From NCBI RefSeq assembly GCF_000498395.2, contig NZ_CP010979.1:6557849-6621848 (forward strand): 64,000 bases of DNA. The letters are read 5' to 3'. The translations under genes were made by a program, and so were the position numbers. This document shows, in pieces, positions 8,347 through 16,591 of this stretch. Source of the stretch: Pseudomonas putida S13.1.2. Lineage in GTDB: Bacteria; Pseudomonadota; Gammaproteobacteria; Pseudomonadales; Pseudomonadaceae. Under the pieces are notes generated by a model. The model saw only the letters and a list, made by a program, of their open reading frames with translations, was not told the origin of the DNA and searched no databases. Each line of letters starts with the position of its first letter. Positions within the stretch are counted from its first letter, which is position 1.

Positions 8347-9114
8347 TCAGGGCATGACGAACCCGCCGTTGACCGGCAGGGTTTGTCCAGTGATGAAGCG
8401 CGACAGGTCGGACAGGGCGAACAGCACCGCACCACTGACGTCGTCGGGCAGTTGCGGGCGCTGGATGGCCCGTTGTTCGGTGTACAGGCGATGGCGGGCC
8501 TCAGGCACGTAGGCGGTGGCCTCGACCAGCACCAGCCCGGGGGCGATGGCGTTGACGGTGATGTTGGCATTGCCCAGCTCGCGGGCCAGGCTGCGGGTCA
8601 TGGCAATCACTGCGCCCTTGCTGGCCACATAGGCCAGCAGGTTCGGCGCGCCCCACAGCGGGGTGTCGGAGGCCAGGTTGATTACCGCACCACGGCCGCT
8701 TTCACGCAGGGCCGGCAGGGCGGCGCGCGTCATCAGCCAGGTACCGCGCACGTTGACTTGCATGACCTGGTCCCAGGTCTCGATGTCCAGTTCTTCGCAG
8801 TTCTTGCCGCCGGAGTTGGTGATCGAGGCGTTGTTGACCAGGCCGTCCAGGCCGCCCAGGCGCTTGACCGTGCGTTCGATGCAAGCGTCGATCGATTCGG
8901 GGCTGGCCAGGTCCAGGCTGACGCCAGTGACATCCAGGCCCATGCCGCTCAGTTCGCAGGCTGCCTGCTGCACGCGGCCGGCGAGGACATCGGCGATCAC
9001 TACCCGGGCACCGGCCTGGGCGATGGCTTGGGCAAAGGCATAGCCCAGGCCGCGGGCACCACCGGTTACCAGCACGCGGCGGCCTTCGAGAAGGGTGTTG
9101 AAGCTGCTCATCAT
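8347..9114 (-). CDS. SDR-family oxidoreductase (classical)
   Basis: 255-residue classical short-chain dehydrogenase. It has the cofactor motif TGGARGLG, NNAS, a catalytic Ser in INLASDTP, and the Tyr/Lys pair in AYVASKGAV, followed by APGLV. Unlike the other SDR of this operon, all catalytic residues are present. Two Met codons stand in tandem at 9114 and 9111, and the start region overlaps the TGA of the permease gene. It probably oxidises or reduces a hydroxyl/keto intermediate of the pathway with NAD(P). A dihydrodiol dehydrogenase role would fit the oxygenase context but is inferred. Confidence 0.88.
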   Translation of the reverse strand: MMSSFNTLLEGRRVLVTGGARGLGYAFAQAIAQAGARVVIADVLAGRVQQAACELSGMGLDVTGVSLDLASPESIDACIERTVKRLGGLDGLVNNASITNSGGKNCEELDIETWDQVMQVNVRGTWLMTRAALPALRESGRGAVINLASDTPLWGAPNLLAYVASKGAVIAMTRSLARELGNANITVNAIAPGLVLVEATAYVPEARHRLYTEQRAIQRPQLPDDVSGAVLFALSDLSRFITGQTLPVNGGFVMP

Positions 9115-9887
9115 TGGCTACTCAGCATGGCTTTGGGGAGGTAATGCAGCACGCGTTTCTCGGCCCAGACCACGGCGCCGTAAGCCAGCACGCCGATCAG
9201 GGTGAGCATGACGATGGCGACGAACACCCCTGCGGTGTTGCCTTGGCCTTCTGCATCCACCAGCAGGAAGCCCAGCCCTTGGTTGCCCCCGACCAGCTCG
9301 CCGACGGTGACGCCGATGACCGCAAGGGTGGAGGCGATGCGCAGGCCCGAGAACAGTGCCGCCATGGCCGAGGGAAACTCCACCAGGCGGAAGATCTGCC
9401 AGCGGCTGGCGTTCATGGTGCGTACCAGGTTGATCATGTCCGGGTCGACGGTGCGGATGGCCGAGAGCACGTTGATCATCACCGGGAAGAACACGATCAG
9501 GATGGCGATGAGGATCTTCGGGTAGATGGTGTAGCCCAGCCACATCACGAATAGCGGCGCAAAGGCCACCTTGGGAGCGATCTGCAATGCCAGGATGTAA
9601 GGCGACAGCATGGCCTCGGCTGACGGCGACAGGCCCAGCGATACGCCGATGGCCACACCCAGCAGGGCGCCGAGGGCGAAGCCGACGATGATCTCGAAGG
9701 CGGTGATCAGGGTGTGTTCGAGCAGGCTGCCGGACTGCCACATCAGCAGGCTTTCCTGAGCCACACGGCTCAGTTGCGGCATGACGAACTCGGGCATGCC
9801 GACCAGCCCCGGGCCCCATTGCCAGAGCACCAGGAACAGGACCAGCAGGGCGATGCTGCCGGCCACGGAGGGGTTAAGGTTTTTCAT
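9111..9887 (-). CDS. ABC transporter permease (SsuC/TauC-like)
   Basis: 258 residues with about six predicted membrane helices. It carries the EAA-like cytoplasmic loop of binding-protein-dependent permeases (VRTMNASRWQIFRLVEFPSA). It resembles permeases of the nitrate/sulfonate/taurine group (SsuC, TauC, ThiX type). It forms the inner-membrane channel of the importer whose binding protein and ATPase genes lie immediately upstream. Its stop codon overlaps the start of the SDR gene, which ties uptake to catabolism in one transcript. Confidence 0.9.
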   Translation of the reverse strand: MKNLNPSVAGSIALLVLFLVLWQWGPGLVGMPEFVMPQLSRVAQESLLMWQSGSLLEHTLITAFEIIVGFALGALLGVAIGVSLGLSPSAEAMLSPYILALQIAPKVAFAPLFVMWLGYTIYPKILIAILIVFFPVMINVLSAIRTVDPDMINLVRTMNASRWQIFRLVEFPSAMAALFSGLRIASTLAVIGVTVGELVGGNQGLGFLLVDAEGQGNTAGVFVAIVMLTLIGVLAYGAVVWAEKRVLHYLPKAMLSSQ

Positions 9888-9916
9888 CGGGCGTCTACCT
9901 TGTTATTGCCGCGCCT

Positions 9917-10927
9917 TCACTTGGCTGCGGTGCTGGTTTCGATGAACTGGTTGCTGTAGAGCTCGTCGAGCTTGGGTTCGCGGGGGACGATGCCCTCGCT
10001 GACGTAGAACTTGCGCACCGTGTCCAGGCGTGCCGGGTCGATACGGCCAAGCACTGGCTGGCCGGCATAGACGTACTCCACATACAGGCGCAGGGTTTTC
10101 TCCAGCGACGCTTCCTTGCCGGCATAGGCCGGAACGGCGCGGGCAAAAGTGGCGGCGGCGGCCTTGGGGTCGTCGATGATGTCCTGCAGCCCGCGCAGGG
10201 TCGCCTGGACGACACCGCGGACGATCTGCGGGTGATGTTCGATGGCATCGTCGGAGGCGAGGATGGCCTGGGCCATGCTCTCGAACACTTGCTCGCGTGG
10301 GATCAGCGAGTACTTGAGCCCGGCATCCTCGGCGTTGACCACCCAGTCCGGCACGCCGGCCATGGCCTGGGCCTTGCTGGCCGAGAACAGTTGCCATACA
10401 CCCGACGGGCCGGCGGCCTGGATGTCCACGTCGTCCTTGCTCAGGCCGGCTTTGCGCAATGAGGCGAGCAGGGCGTAGTAGGTGGTGTCGGAGTAGGACA
10501 TCACCGTCACGGTCTTGCCCTTGAGTTGCTTGATCGACTGGATGTTCTCGCTGGCGTTGGTGGCGATCATGGTCACACCGCCGCCACCGAGCACCGCCAC
10601 CGTGCGTACAGGGATGCCGTTGGGCCGGACGATGATAGGCGTGTCGCCAATGGCACCGCCTACCAGGGCGTTGCCGGCGCCGATCTGCTTGGCCACGTCG
10701 ACCCCGCCCTTGGCGGCGATGAAGGTCAGGTCCAGGTCCTGAGCCTGGTAGTAGCCCTTCTCCTTGGCGATGATCCACGGCGCGAATGCCGGCAGGCTGG
10801 GTGGGGCGGGCAGGAGGTAGGTGACCTTGGTCGGCTCGGCCTGAACCTGGGCGGCCAGGCTCAGGGTGAGGGCGGCGAGGGCAGCCTGTGCGGTGAGCGC
10901 CGCGTGCTTGAGGTGTGTGGTGAACAT
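9917..10927 (-). CDS. ABC transporter periplasmic substrate-binding protein
   Basis: 336 residues starting at the ATG at 10927, with GGGAG just upstream. The first 30 or so residues form a Sec signal peptide (MFTTHLKHAALTAQAALAAL, ending LAAQVQAEP). The mature part resembles the NMT1/SsuA-like group of periplasmic binding proteins that bind sulfonates, nitrate, pyrimidine precursors or aromatic acids. It begins KVTYLLPAPPSLPAFAPW. It would deliver the pathway substrate to the permease. The signal peptide and gene order are clear; the ligand is not. Confidence 0.88.
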   Translation of the reverse strand: MFTTHLKHAALTAQAALAALTLSLAAQVQAEPTKVTYLLPAPPSLPAFAPWIIAKEKGYYQAQDLDLTFIAAKGGVDVAKQIGAGNALVGGAIGDTPIIVRPNGIPVRTVAVLGGGGVTMIATNASENIQSIKQLKGKTVTVMSYSDTTYYALLASLRKAGLSKDDVDIQAAGPSGVWQLFSASKAQAMAGVPDWVVNAEDAGLKYSLIPREQVFESMAQAILASDDAIEHHPQIVRGVVQATLRGLQDIIDDPKAAAATFARAVPAYAGKEASLEKTLRLYVEYVYAGQPVLGRIDPARLDTVRKFYVSEGIVPREPKLDELYSNQFIETSTAAK

Positions 10928-10958
10928 GCTAACTCCCGAGTGGTGAGTGGGGCGTCGG

Positions 10959-11804
10959 TCAGTGCAGGTCGAGGTCTTCACCGACCTTGAGCAGATCCAT
11001 CAGGCGGCCCGCCAGCGGGCCGATTTCCGGCAGCTTGCGGCGCTCGAGCGGGTTGTTGCGGTGTGGCAGGTCGATCTCGATTTCCTCGATGATCGTGCCG
11101 GGGCGTGCGCTCATCACCAGCAGGCGATCGGACAGGGCGATCGCCTCGACCAGGTCGTGGGTGATGAACAGGGCGGTTTTCTTTTCCTCGTACAGCATCT
11201 GCGCCAGGTCCTGCTGCAGGATCATCTTGGTTTGCGCATCGAGGGCCGAGAACGGCTCGTCGAGAAACAGCACCTGCGGGTCGATCGCCAGGGTGCGGGC
11301 CAGTGCGGCGCGCTGGCGCATGCCGCCGGACAGCTGGAACGGGTAATGGTCGGTAAAGCCTTGCAGGTGGCAACGCTTGAGCAGATCCTCGGCGATGACC
11401 TTGCGCCGGGCGGCGGGCATGCCTTGGATCTCCAGGCCCAGCTCTACATTGCGGCGGATGCTGCGCCACGGCATCAGCAGGTCTTTCTGCAGCATGAAGG
11501 CGACCTTGGGTACCGGGCCGTTGACCGCTTCGCCGCTGACCAGCACTTCACCCTCGGTGGGGCGGTACAGGCCAGAACCCATATTCAGGATGGTGCTCTT
11601 GCCACAGCCGGATGGCCCGATGATGGACACCACTTCGCCGCGACGGATCTTGAAGTTCACACCACGGATGGCGAATGGGGCATCGGCCTGCCCTTTGGCC
11701 GGGAATGCCTTGCCGACGTTGCGAAATTCGATTTCCGTCGGGGCTTCATTGCGCTGAGGTTCATGCCATTGCGGGGCGATTGCGTACATCTCTTTCACAG
11801 CCAT
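10959..11804 (-). CDS. ABC transporter ATP-binding protein
   Basis: 281-residue ATPase with Walker A GPSGCGKST, the Q-loop near MLQKDLLMPW, the signature LSGGMRQR, Walker B LFLDEPFSALD and the switch His in FITHDLVEA. It is of the SsuB/TauB type and powers uptake of the operon's substrate. It is the first gene of the 14-gene minus-strand run, so the promoter should lie in the AT-rich gap upstream. The next gene starts 31 nt downstream. Confidence 0.93.
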   Translation of the reverse strand: MAVKEMYAIAPQWHEPQRNEAPTEIEFRNVGKAFPAKGQADAPFAIRGVNFKIRRGEVVSIIGPSGCGKSTILNMGSGLYRPTEGEVLVSGEAVNGPVPKVAFMLQKDLLMPWRSIRRNVELGLEIQGMPAARRKVIAEDLLKRCHLQGFTDHYPFQLSGGMRQRAALARTLAIDPQVLFLDEPFSALDAQTKMILQQDLAQMLYEEKKTALFITHDLVEAIALSDRLLVMSARPGTIIEEIEIDLPHRNNPLERRKLPEIGPLAGRLMDLLKVGEDLDLH

Positions 11805-11847
11805 GGGAATGCTCTCTGGTCTGTTTTATAGGTGATACGCCGTTTAG

Positions 11848-11863
11848 TGCATGAAAAATGCCA
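11848..11863 (-). promoter_or_regulatory. Candidate sigma-54 (-24/-12) promoter for the catabolic/ABC operon
   Basis: On the minus strand the sequence reads TGGCATTTTTCATGCA. It has the invariant GG and GC of RpoN promoters separated by exactly 10 nt, and a TGCA close to the -12 consensus. It would place the transcript start about 30 nt before the ATPase ATG. The rest of the gap (11,805-12,095) is unusually AT-rich for this chromosome. It also contains a rough inverted repeat at 11,949-11,967 (ATGAAAC...GTTTTTTAT) that might be an IclR operator. Both are pattern matches only. Confidence 0.35.
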
Positions 11864-12095
11864 AGTGAGGAATTTCGCTTACATTATTGGAAATGGCTTA
11901 TTTATTAATAAGTTGCGATTTTGTTGCACAGCAAGTGCTGTTTTATATATGAAACATGGTTTTTTATATGGCACGAAAATGCCCAGCAACTGCGCACCGA
12001 TTTAGCGTCGTGCGAGTTTCCCGGGCATTTTGGGTAACGTGATCAGGTGGGGTTTTACAGGTGAAACGGGCTGCGACGCAGCCCCATGCAATTTG

Positions 12096-12977
12096 TCAGG
12101 CGCTGCGCCGTGCGGGCTTGAGAACCAGCCACAGGGCAGCCGCGATCAGCAGGCCGCCATACAGGTGGCCCATCGACAGTGACTCATCCAGCAGCCAGGC
12201 GCCCCACAGTACACCGAACACCGGGATCAGGAAGGTCACGGTGCTGGCCTTTACCGGTCCGATTTCTTCCAGCAGGCGGAAATAAAGGATGTAGGCGAAC
12301 GCCGTGCACAACAGCCCCAGGCCCAGCAGCGACAGCCACACCTGCCAGCCGCCCCAGCTGGCGGGCGGCTGGCTCAGCGCGCTCCAGGCGAACAGCGGGC
12401 TTAGCAGCAAGGTGGCGCCGAGCATGCTGCCCAGTGCTGACAGGCGGCTGTCCAGGCCGCTGACCCAGCGGCGGGCAAGGAAGCCGGCAAAGCCGTAGCA
12501 GGTGGTGGCCGCCAGGCAGGCGAGGGCACCTTGCAGCAGGGCCATGTCCAGTGCGACCGGGCCGGCGCCGCTGAGGATGCCGACGCCAAACAGGCCAAGG
12601 AAGATGCCGCACAACTTGGCCAGGGTCATGGGCTCGCGGAAGAACAGCATGCCGATCAGCACGCCCATCAGTGGCGTGGTGGCGTTGAAGATCGCCGAGT
12701 AGCCGGCCGGCAATACCTGAGCGGCAACGGAATAGAAGGTGGCCGGGATTCCGGAGTTGATCATGCCCAGCACCAGGCAGGCACCCAGCTTGCCCTGGAA
12801 GTCCCACCGCACGCGGGCGACCGCAACGATGCCGATCAACCCCAGGCAGGCAATGGATACACGGAAAAACGCGGTCGGCACCGTGCCCAGCTCGGGGGCG
12901 ATGATGCGCATGAACAGAAAGCTCGCCCCCCAGACGGCAGCAAGTGTCAGCAGGCGGGCTAGGGCGATGGGGCTCAC
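12096..12977 (-). CDS. EamA/DMT-family transporter
   Basis: 293 residues and about ten hydrophobic helices arranged as two EamA repeats (AAVWGASFLFMRIIAPELGT in the first; PVFGVLWGAWLLDESLS in the second). These are inner-membrane exporters of metabolites or amino acids. The frame is open another 45 codons upstream, but those codons read through a REP palindrome. The GTG at 12977, with CCGGAGA in front, is therefore taken as the start. It is a single gene followed on the right by a REP pair. Confidence 0.88.
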   Translation of the reverse strand: MSPIALARLLTLAAVWGASFLFMRIIAPELGTVPTAFFRVSIACLGLIGIVAVARVRWDFQGKLGACLVLGMINSGIPATFYSVAAQVLPAGYSAIFNATTPLMGVLIGMLFFREPMTLAKLCGIFLGLFGVGILSGAGPVALDMALLQGALACLAATTCYGFAGFLARRWVSGLDSRLSALGSMLGATLLLSPLFAWSALSQPPASWGGWQVWLSLLGLGLLCTAFAYILYFRLLEEIGPVKASTVTFLIPVFGVLWGAWLLDESLSMGHLYGGLLIAAALWLVLKPARRSA

Positions 12978-13055
12978 GGCGGTCTCCGGGTACAGGGCAG
13001 GGCGCGAGTGTACGCCAGGGGGCGGGGGGATTCTTGCGCTTTCTTGCGGTGCAAT

Positions 13056-13165
13056 CCTGTACCGGCCCCTTCGCGGGTGAACCCGCTCCCACAGGTACAC
13101 CACAAGCTTCAAGTGCCGTGCGTTACCTGTGGGAGCGGGTTTACCCGCGAAGAGGCCGGCACAGG
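13056..13165. repeat. REP pair (BIME)
   Basis: Two 40-bp palindromic units in opposite orientation, 13,056-13,095 and 13,126-13,165. Each holds a core of the form GCGGGTNNACCCGC flanked by CTCCCACAGG. They lie between the divergent DMT gene and aceK. P. putida REPs of this class are abundant intergenic elements. They can form strong RNA hairpins and serve as IS targets. Confidence 0.9.
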
Positions 13166-13225
13166 CTCCACACCCTCGATAGTGCGACTAAGCTGTCTAT
13201 CTCACCCCGCACCGAGGTGTCCTGC

Positions 13226-14935
13226 ATGACCCAGCACTGGCCTGCCGGCGAGATCGCCCGGATGATCCTCGATGGCTTCGACGACTATCGCGAGCATTTC
13301 CGCCGCATCACCCTCGGCGCCCGCGAGCGCTTCGAGCAGGCGCGTTGGCAAGACAGCCAGCGGGCAGCCGCTGCTCGGATCAACCTTTACGAACAGAAGG
13401 TCGGCGAGGTCAACGGCTGGCTGCGTGATGCGTTCGATGACGAGGTATTGCTGGAGGTCGAGCAGTGGCCGCTGGTGAAAAGTGCCTACATACGCCTGAT
13501 CGACCCGCGCCTGGACGATGAACTGTCCGAGACCTGGTACAACTCGTTGTTCTGCAGCCTGTTCAGCCATGACCAGATCAGCGACGGCTGCATGTTCATC
13601 CACACCACCCGGCCGTCCATCCGCAGCCACCAGCGCGCCACACAAACCTGTACCTATCGCCCCGATGGCAATCTGCAGGGTCTGCTGCGGGCGATGCTTT
13701 CCGACTACGCATTCGCTTATGGCGACCTTGAAAGCGACGTGTCGCGCCTTGAGGAGCAACTGCGCGAGTGCCTGCCCGACTGGGTTTGCAAGGACCCGAC
13801 GCTGGCGGTGGAGCTGTTTTCGCCGGTGCTGTACCGCAACAAGGGTGCCTACCTGGTCGGCCGGCTGTACAACAGCGATGAGCAGTGGCCGCTGGTGATA
13901 CCGCTGCTGCACCGCGAAGGGCATGGTATCGAGGCCGATGGGCTGATCACCGACGAGGCAGAGGTGTCGATCATCTTTTCCTTCACCCGCTCCTATTTCA
14001 TGGTCGATGTGCCGGTGCCCGCAGAGTTCGTCAACTTCCTCAAGCGCATCTTGCCGGGCAAGCACATTGCCGAGCTTTACACCTCCATCGGTTTCTACAA
14101 ACACGGCAAGTCGGAGTTCTACCGGGCGCTGATCAACCACCTGGCCGGCAGCGAAGACCGCTTCGTCATGGCGCCTGGGGTGCGCGGCATGGTCATGAGC
14201 GTGTTCACCCTGCCGGGCTTCAACACCGTGTTCAAGATCATCAAGGACCGCTTCTCGCCATCGAAAACCGTCGACCGCGCCACGGTGATCGACAAGTACC
14301 GGCTGGTGAAAAGCGTCGACCGCGTGGGGCGCCTGGCCGATACCCAGGAGTTTGCCGATTTTCGCTTCCCACAGGGCAAGTTCGCGCCGGAGTGCCTGGC
14401 CGAACTGCTGGAGGTGGCGCCGTCGACGGTAATACTGGAGGGTGACACGGTACTGATCCGCCACTGCTGGACCGAGCGGCGCATGACGCCGTTGAACCTG
14501 TACCTGGAGCATGCCAGCGAAGGCCAGGTGCTGGAGGCGCTGGAGGATTACGGCCTGGCCATCAAGCAGCTGGCGGCGGCGAACATTTTCCCCGGCGACA
14601 TGTTGCTGAAGAACTTCGGCGTTACCCGCCATGGCCGGGTGGTGTTTTACGACTACGACGAGATCAGCTTCCTGACCGAAGTGAACTTCCGCCACATCCC
14701 GCCACCGCGTTACCCGGAGGACGAAATGTCGGGCGAGCCGTGGTACTCGATCGGGCCGCACGACGTGTTCCCTGAAGAGTTTCCGCCGTTCCTGTTTGCC
14801 GATCTCGGCCAGCGGCGGCTGTTCAGCCGCTTGCATGGGGAGTTGTATGACGCGGATTACTGGAAGGGGCTGCAGGCAGCGATTCGCGAGGGGAAGGTGA
14901 TTGATGTGTTTCCCTACCGGCGCAAGGCCCGGTAA
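13226..14935 (+). CDS. aceK: Isocitrate dehydrogenase kinase/phosphatase
   Basis: 569 residues, the normal AceK length. The protein starts MTQHWPAGEIARMILDGFDD and includes the ATP-binding segment APGVRGMVMSVFTLPGF, followed by IIKDRF. It also has family blocks RNKGAYLVGR and LKNFGVTRHGRVVFYDYDE. AceK phosphorylates and dephosphorylates isocitrate dehydrogenase, directing carbon into the glyoxylate shunt on acetate or fatty acids. The ATG at 13226 has GAGGTG upstream. The frame opens earlier only through the REP pair, so a longer protein is rejected. Here aceK stands alone, away from aceA/aceB. Confidence 0.95.
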   Translation: MTQHWPAGEIARMILDGFDDYREHFRRITLGARERFEQARWQDSQRAAAARINLYEQKVGEVNGWLRDAFDDEVLLEVEQWPLVKSAYIRLIDPRLDDELSETWYNSLFCSLFSHDQISDGCMFIHTTRPSIRSHQRATQTCTYRPDGNLQGLLRAMLSDYAFAYGDLESDVSRLEEQLRECLPDWVCKDPTLAVELFSPVLYRNKGAYLVGRLYNSDEQWPLVIPLLHREGHGIEADGLITDEAEVSIIFSFTRSYFMVDVPVPAEFVNFLKRILPGKHIAELYTSIGFYKHGKSEFYRALINHLAGSEDRFVMAPGVRGMVMSVFTLPGFNTVFKIIKDRFSPSKTVDRATVIDKYRLVKSVDRVGRLADTQEFADFRFPQGKFAPECLAELLEVAPSTVILEGDTVLIRHCWTERRMTPLNLYLEHASEGQVLEALEDYGLAIKQLAAANIFPGDMLLKNFGVTRHGRVVFYDYDEISFLTEVNFRHIPPPRYPEDEMSGEPWYSIGPHDVFPEEFPPFLFADLGQRRLFSRLHGELYDADYWKGLQAAIREGKVIDVFPYRRKAR

Positions 14936-14947
14936 TCTTGGTTCAAC

Positions 14948-15050
14948 CGGGCCGGCCTCTTCGCGGGCACGCCCGCTCCCACAGAAACCCCACAGCATTC
15001 GAGTGGTGTGCGGTACCTGTGGGAGCGGGCGAGCCCGCGAAGAGGCCGGA
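14948..15050. repeat. REP pair (BIME)
   Basis: Inverted pair of REP units with cores TTCGCGGGCACGCCCGC and GCGGGCGAGCCCGCGAA, both flanked by the CTCCCACAG-type arm. It lies between the convergent ends of aceK and the lipoprotein gene. It probably acts as a bidirectional terminator or mRNA 3' stabiliser. Confidence 0.9.
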
Positions 15051-15064
15051 CCTGGTGTTCGCAA

Positions 15065-15925
15065 TTACCCCTTCAAACACTTCAACTCACTGAAGTCCGT
15101 GCGCACCTTGCCCAGCTTTTCTTGCAAGAACCGCCGCTGTTGCGGCGTACTCTGCTGCACCAAGTCCACCAGCAAACTGCGCGCCTGTTGTTCGGTATTT
15201 TGAAATGCTGAGCGGTATTCAGGCGTCCACAAACTTTCCTTGCGTTGCAGCAGCGTCGCCAGGCGTGGCTCGAAGCTGGCGTCGTTACGCTGGTTCATCG
15301 CCAGCAACAATTGCTGCTGCCAGTGGGCGCGGTTGGCGATCCATTCGCGGTTCTGGTCGCCCAGCGCTGCGGACCAGGCCTGCACCCGCTGCTTCTGTGC
15401 TGCGGTCAACTCGCCAAACCACGGAGTCAGGCGTTTCTCCATGCGTTCGCTACGCCGGGCGACCTGCTTGGGCAGCGGGGTATCCACGTACTTTTTCTGC
15501 CGTTCGTTGATGTCCTCGCGGAACGCCTCGCGCATTTCAGCCACCTGACTGTCGCTCATGCCGCGCAACAGTTCCGTGGCCGACGGGGTGATCTCCTCTG
15601 CTACCCGGCCAATCGCCTCACGGGCCTCGCGGGTACGTTGCTCCAGCGCCTGGTCGGTCACTTGGCCATCGGCGACCATACCGCGTACCCGGTCCAGCCA
15701 GTCGATGTAGCCGGGCAGCTGGGTCTTGCAATGCCATGCCAGGTGTTCGCGCAAGCGGTCGTCGAGCAAGGCCTTCTGCTCGCTGTTCATGTCCAGGTAA
15801 TCGCCCAGCGACCACGGCACCAGGCGGTCCAGGTTGCGGTAGGCCAGGTCGATACGGCTGCAGGCGGCCAGGGCCAGGGCGAAGCCGAGGGTGATAAGCA
15901 GGGCTTTGGACAGGCGTGCAGGCAT
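15065..15925 (-). CDS. DUF6279-type lipoprotein
   Basis: 286 residues with a lipoprotein signal peptide: MPARLSKALLITLGFALALA, then a lipobox ending LAAC with Cys at about 22. The mature part is almost wholly alpha-helical and charged, with RIDLAYRNLDRLVPWSLGDY near the start. This matches a Pseudomonas lipoprotein family of unknown function (DUF6279). The ATG at 15925 is preceded by AAGGAAC. It is divergent from the fecI-like gene, about 150 nt away. No enzymatic motif is seen. Confidence 0.82.
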   Translation of the reverse strand: MPARLSKALLITLGFALALAACSRIDLAYRNLDRLVPWSLGDYLDMNSEQKALLDDRLREHLAWHCKTQLPGYIDWLDRVRGMVADGQVTDQALEQRTREAREAIGRVAEEITPSATELLRGMSDSQVAEMREAFREDINERQKKYVDTPLPKQVARRSERMEKRLTPWFGELTAAQKQRVQAWSAALGDQNREWIANRAHWQQQLLLAMNQRNDASFEPRLATLLQRKESLWTPEYRSAFQNTEQQARSLLVDLVQQSTPQQRRFLQEKLGKVRTDFSELKCLKG

Positions 15926-16030
15926 GTGCTGTTCCTTGCAGTGGCGGCCAATCGGTAGAGGTAAGGGTAGCCGCAGGGTTCCATTGCATCGCTGCAATGG
16001 CGATTCCCTTCCATCGGCAATCTCACTATT

Positions 16031-16049
16031 ATTGCGACTAATTCTTATC
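16031..16049 (+). promoter_or_regulatory. Candidate Fur box upstream of the fecI-like gene
   Basis: This 19-bp stretch reads ATTGCGACTAATTCTTATC. It matches the 19-bp Fur consensus at 10 positions, with the right half (TAAT..TTATC) especially close. It lies about 25 nt before the GTG start of the sigma gene, where Fur repression of iron-starvation sigma factors is normally exerted. Confidence 0.45.
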
Positions 16050-16072
16050 CGCATCGTTACAAGGATGATTGC

Positions 16073-16591
16073 GTGTACAAGGTCCCGCCTGCACCGCACG
16101 ATGACATGCACTGCCTGTACCGCGACCACAGCGGCTGGCTGCAAGGCTGGCTGCGCCGGCGCCTGGGCGACCGGGAGCGGGCGGCGGACTTGACCCAGGA
16201 CACCTTCGTGCGGCTGATCGCCTGCACGGTGGCCCACCCGTTGCGTGAGCCACGCAATTTTCTGGCGACGGTGGCCAAGCGGGTGATGGTCGACCATTTG
16301 CGCAGGCGCTCGCTGGAGCAGGCCTACCTGGAGGCGTTGGCACTGGAGCCGGAGTTGCTGGAGGTGTCTGCCGAGCAACGGGTGATCCTGCTGGAAACCT
16401 TGTTGCAGCTCGATGCCATGCTGGACGGCCTGAACCACAAAGTGCGCCAGGCGCTGTTTCTGTCGCACCTCGAAGGCCTGAGCTATGCCGAAATCGGCAA
16501 GCGCCTGGGGGTGTCTGTAAGTTCGGTGACCAAATACATCGCCAAGGCCACCGAACAGTGCCTGCTGTTCGCGCTGGATGCCGAGCTGTGA
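16073..16591 (+). CDS. FecI-family ECF sigma factor (iron-starvation type)
   Basis: 172 residues. Region 2 lies at about 15-80 (LYRDHSGWLQGWLRRRLGD; DLTQDTFVRLI; VMVDHLRRR) and region 4 at about 110-165 (EGLSYAEIGKRLGVSVSSVT). The D-x-x-Q-D-x-F and GLSY-AEI signatures are those of FecI/PvdS/HasI sigma factors. They are activated through an outer-membrane receptor and a FecR-type anti-sigma factor. The start is GTG with AAGGA upstream. Its TGA overlaps the GTG of fecR, and the receptor gene follows, so the complete cell-surface signalling set is present. Confidence 0.93.
   Translation: MYKVPPAPHDDMHCLYRDHSGWLQGWLRRRLGDRERAADLTQDTFVRLIACTVAHPLREPRNFLATVAKRVMVDHLRRRSLEQAYLEALALEPELLEVSAEQRVILLETLLQLDAMLDGLNHKVRQALFLSHLEGLSYAEIGKRLGVSVSSVTKYIAKATEQCLLFALDAEL

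Noticed and set aside
12978..13112. 45-codon N-terminal extension of the DMT transporter
   Set aside because: It reads through a REP unit. The GTG at 12,977 has a ribosome site and begins just before the first membrane helix.
13202..15064. 620-codon minus-strand frame opposite aceK
   Set aside because: aceK is unmistakable on the plus strand. The antisense product has no recognisable domain and begins inside a REP pair.
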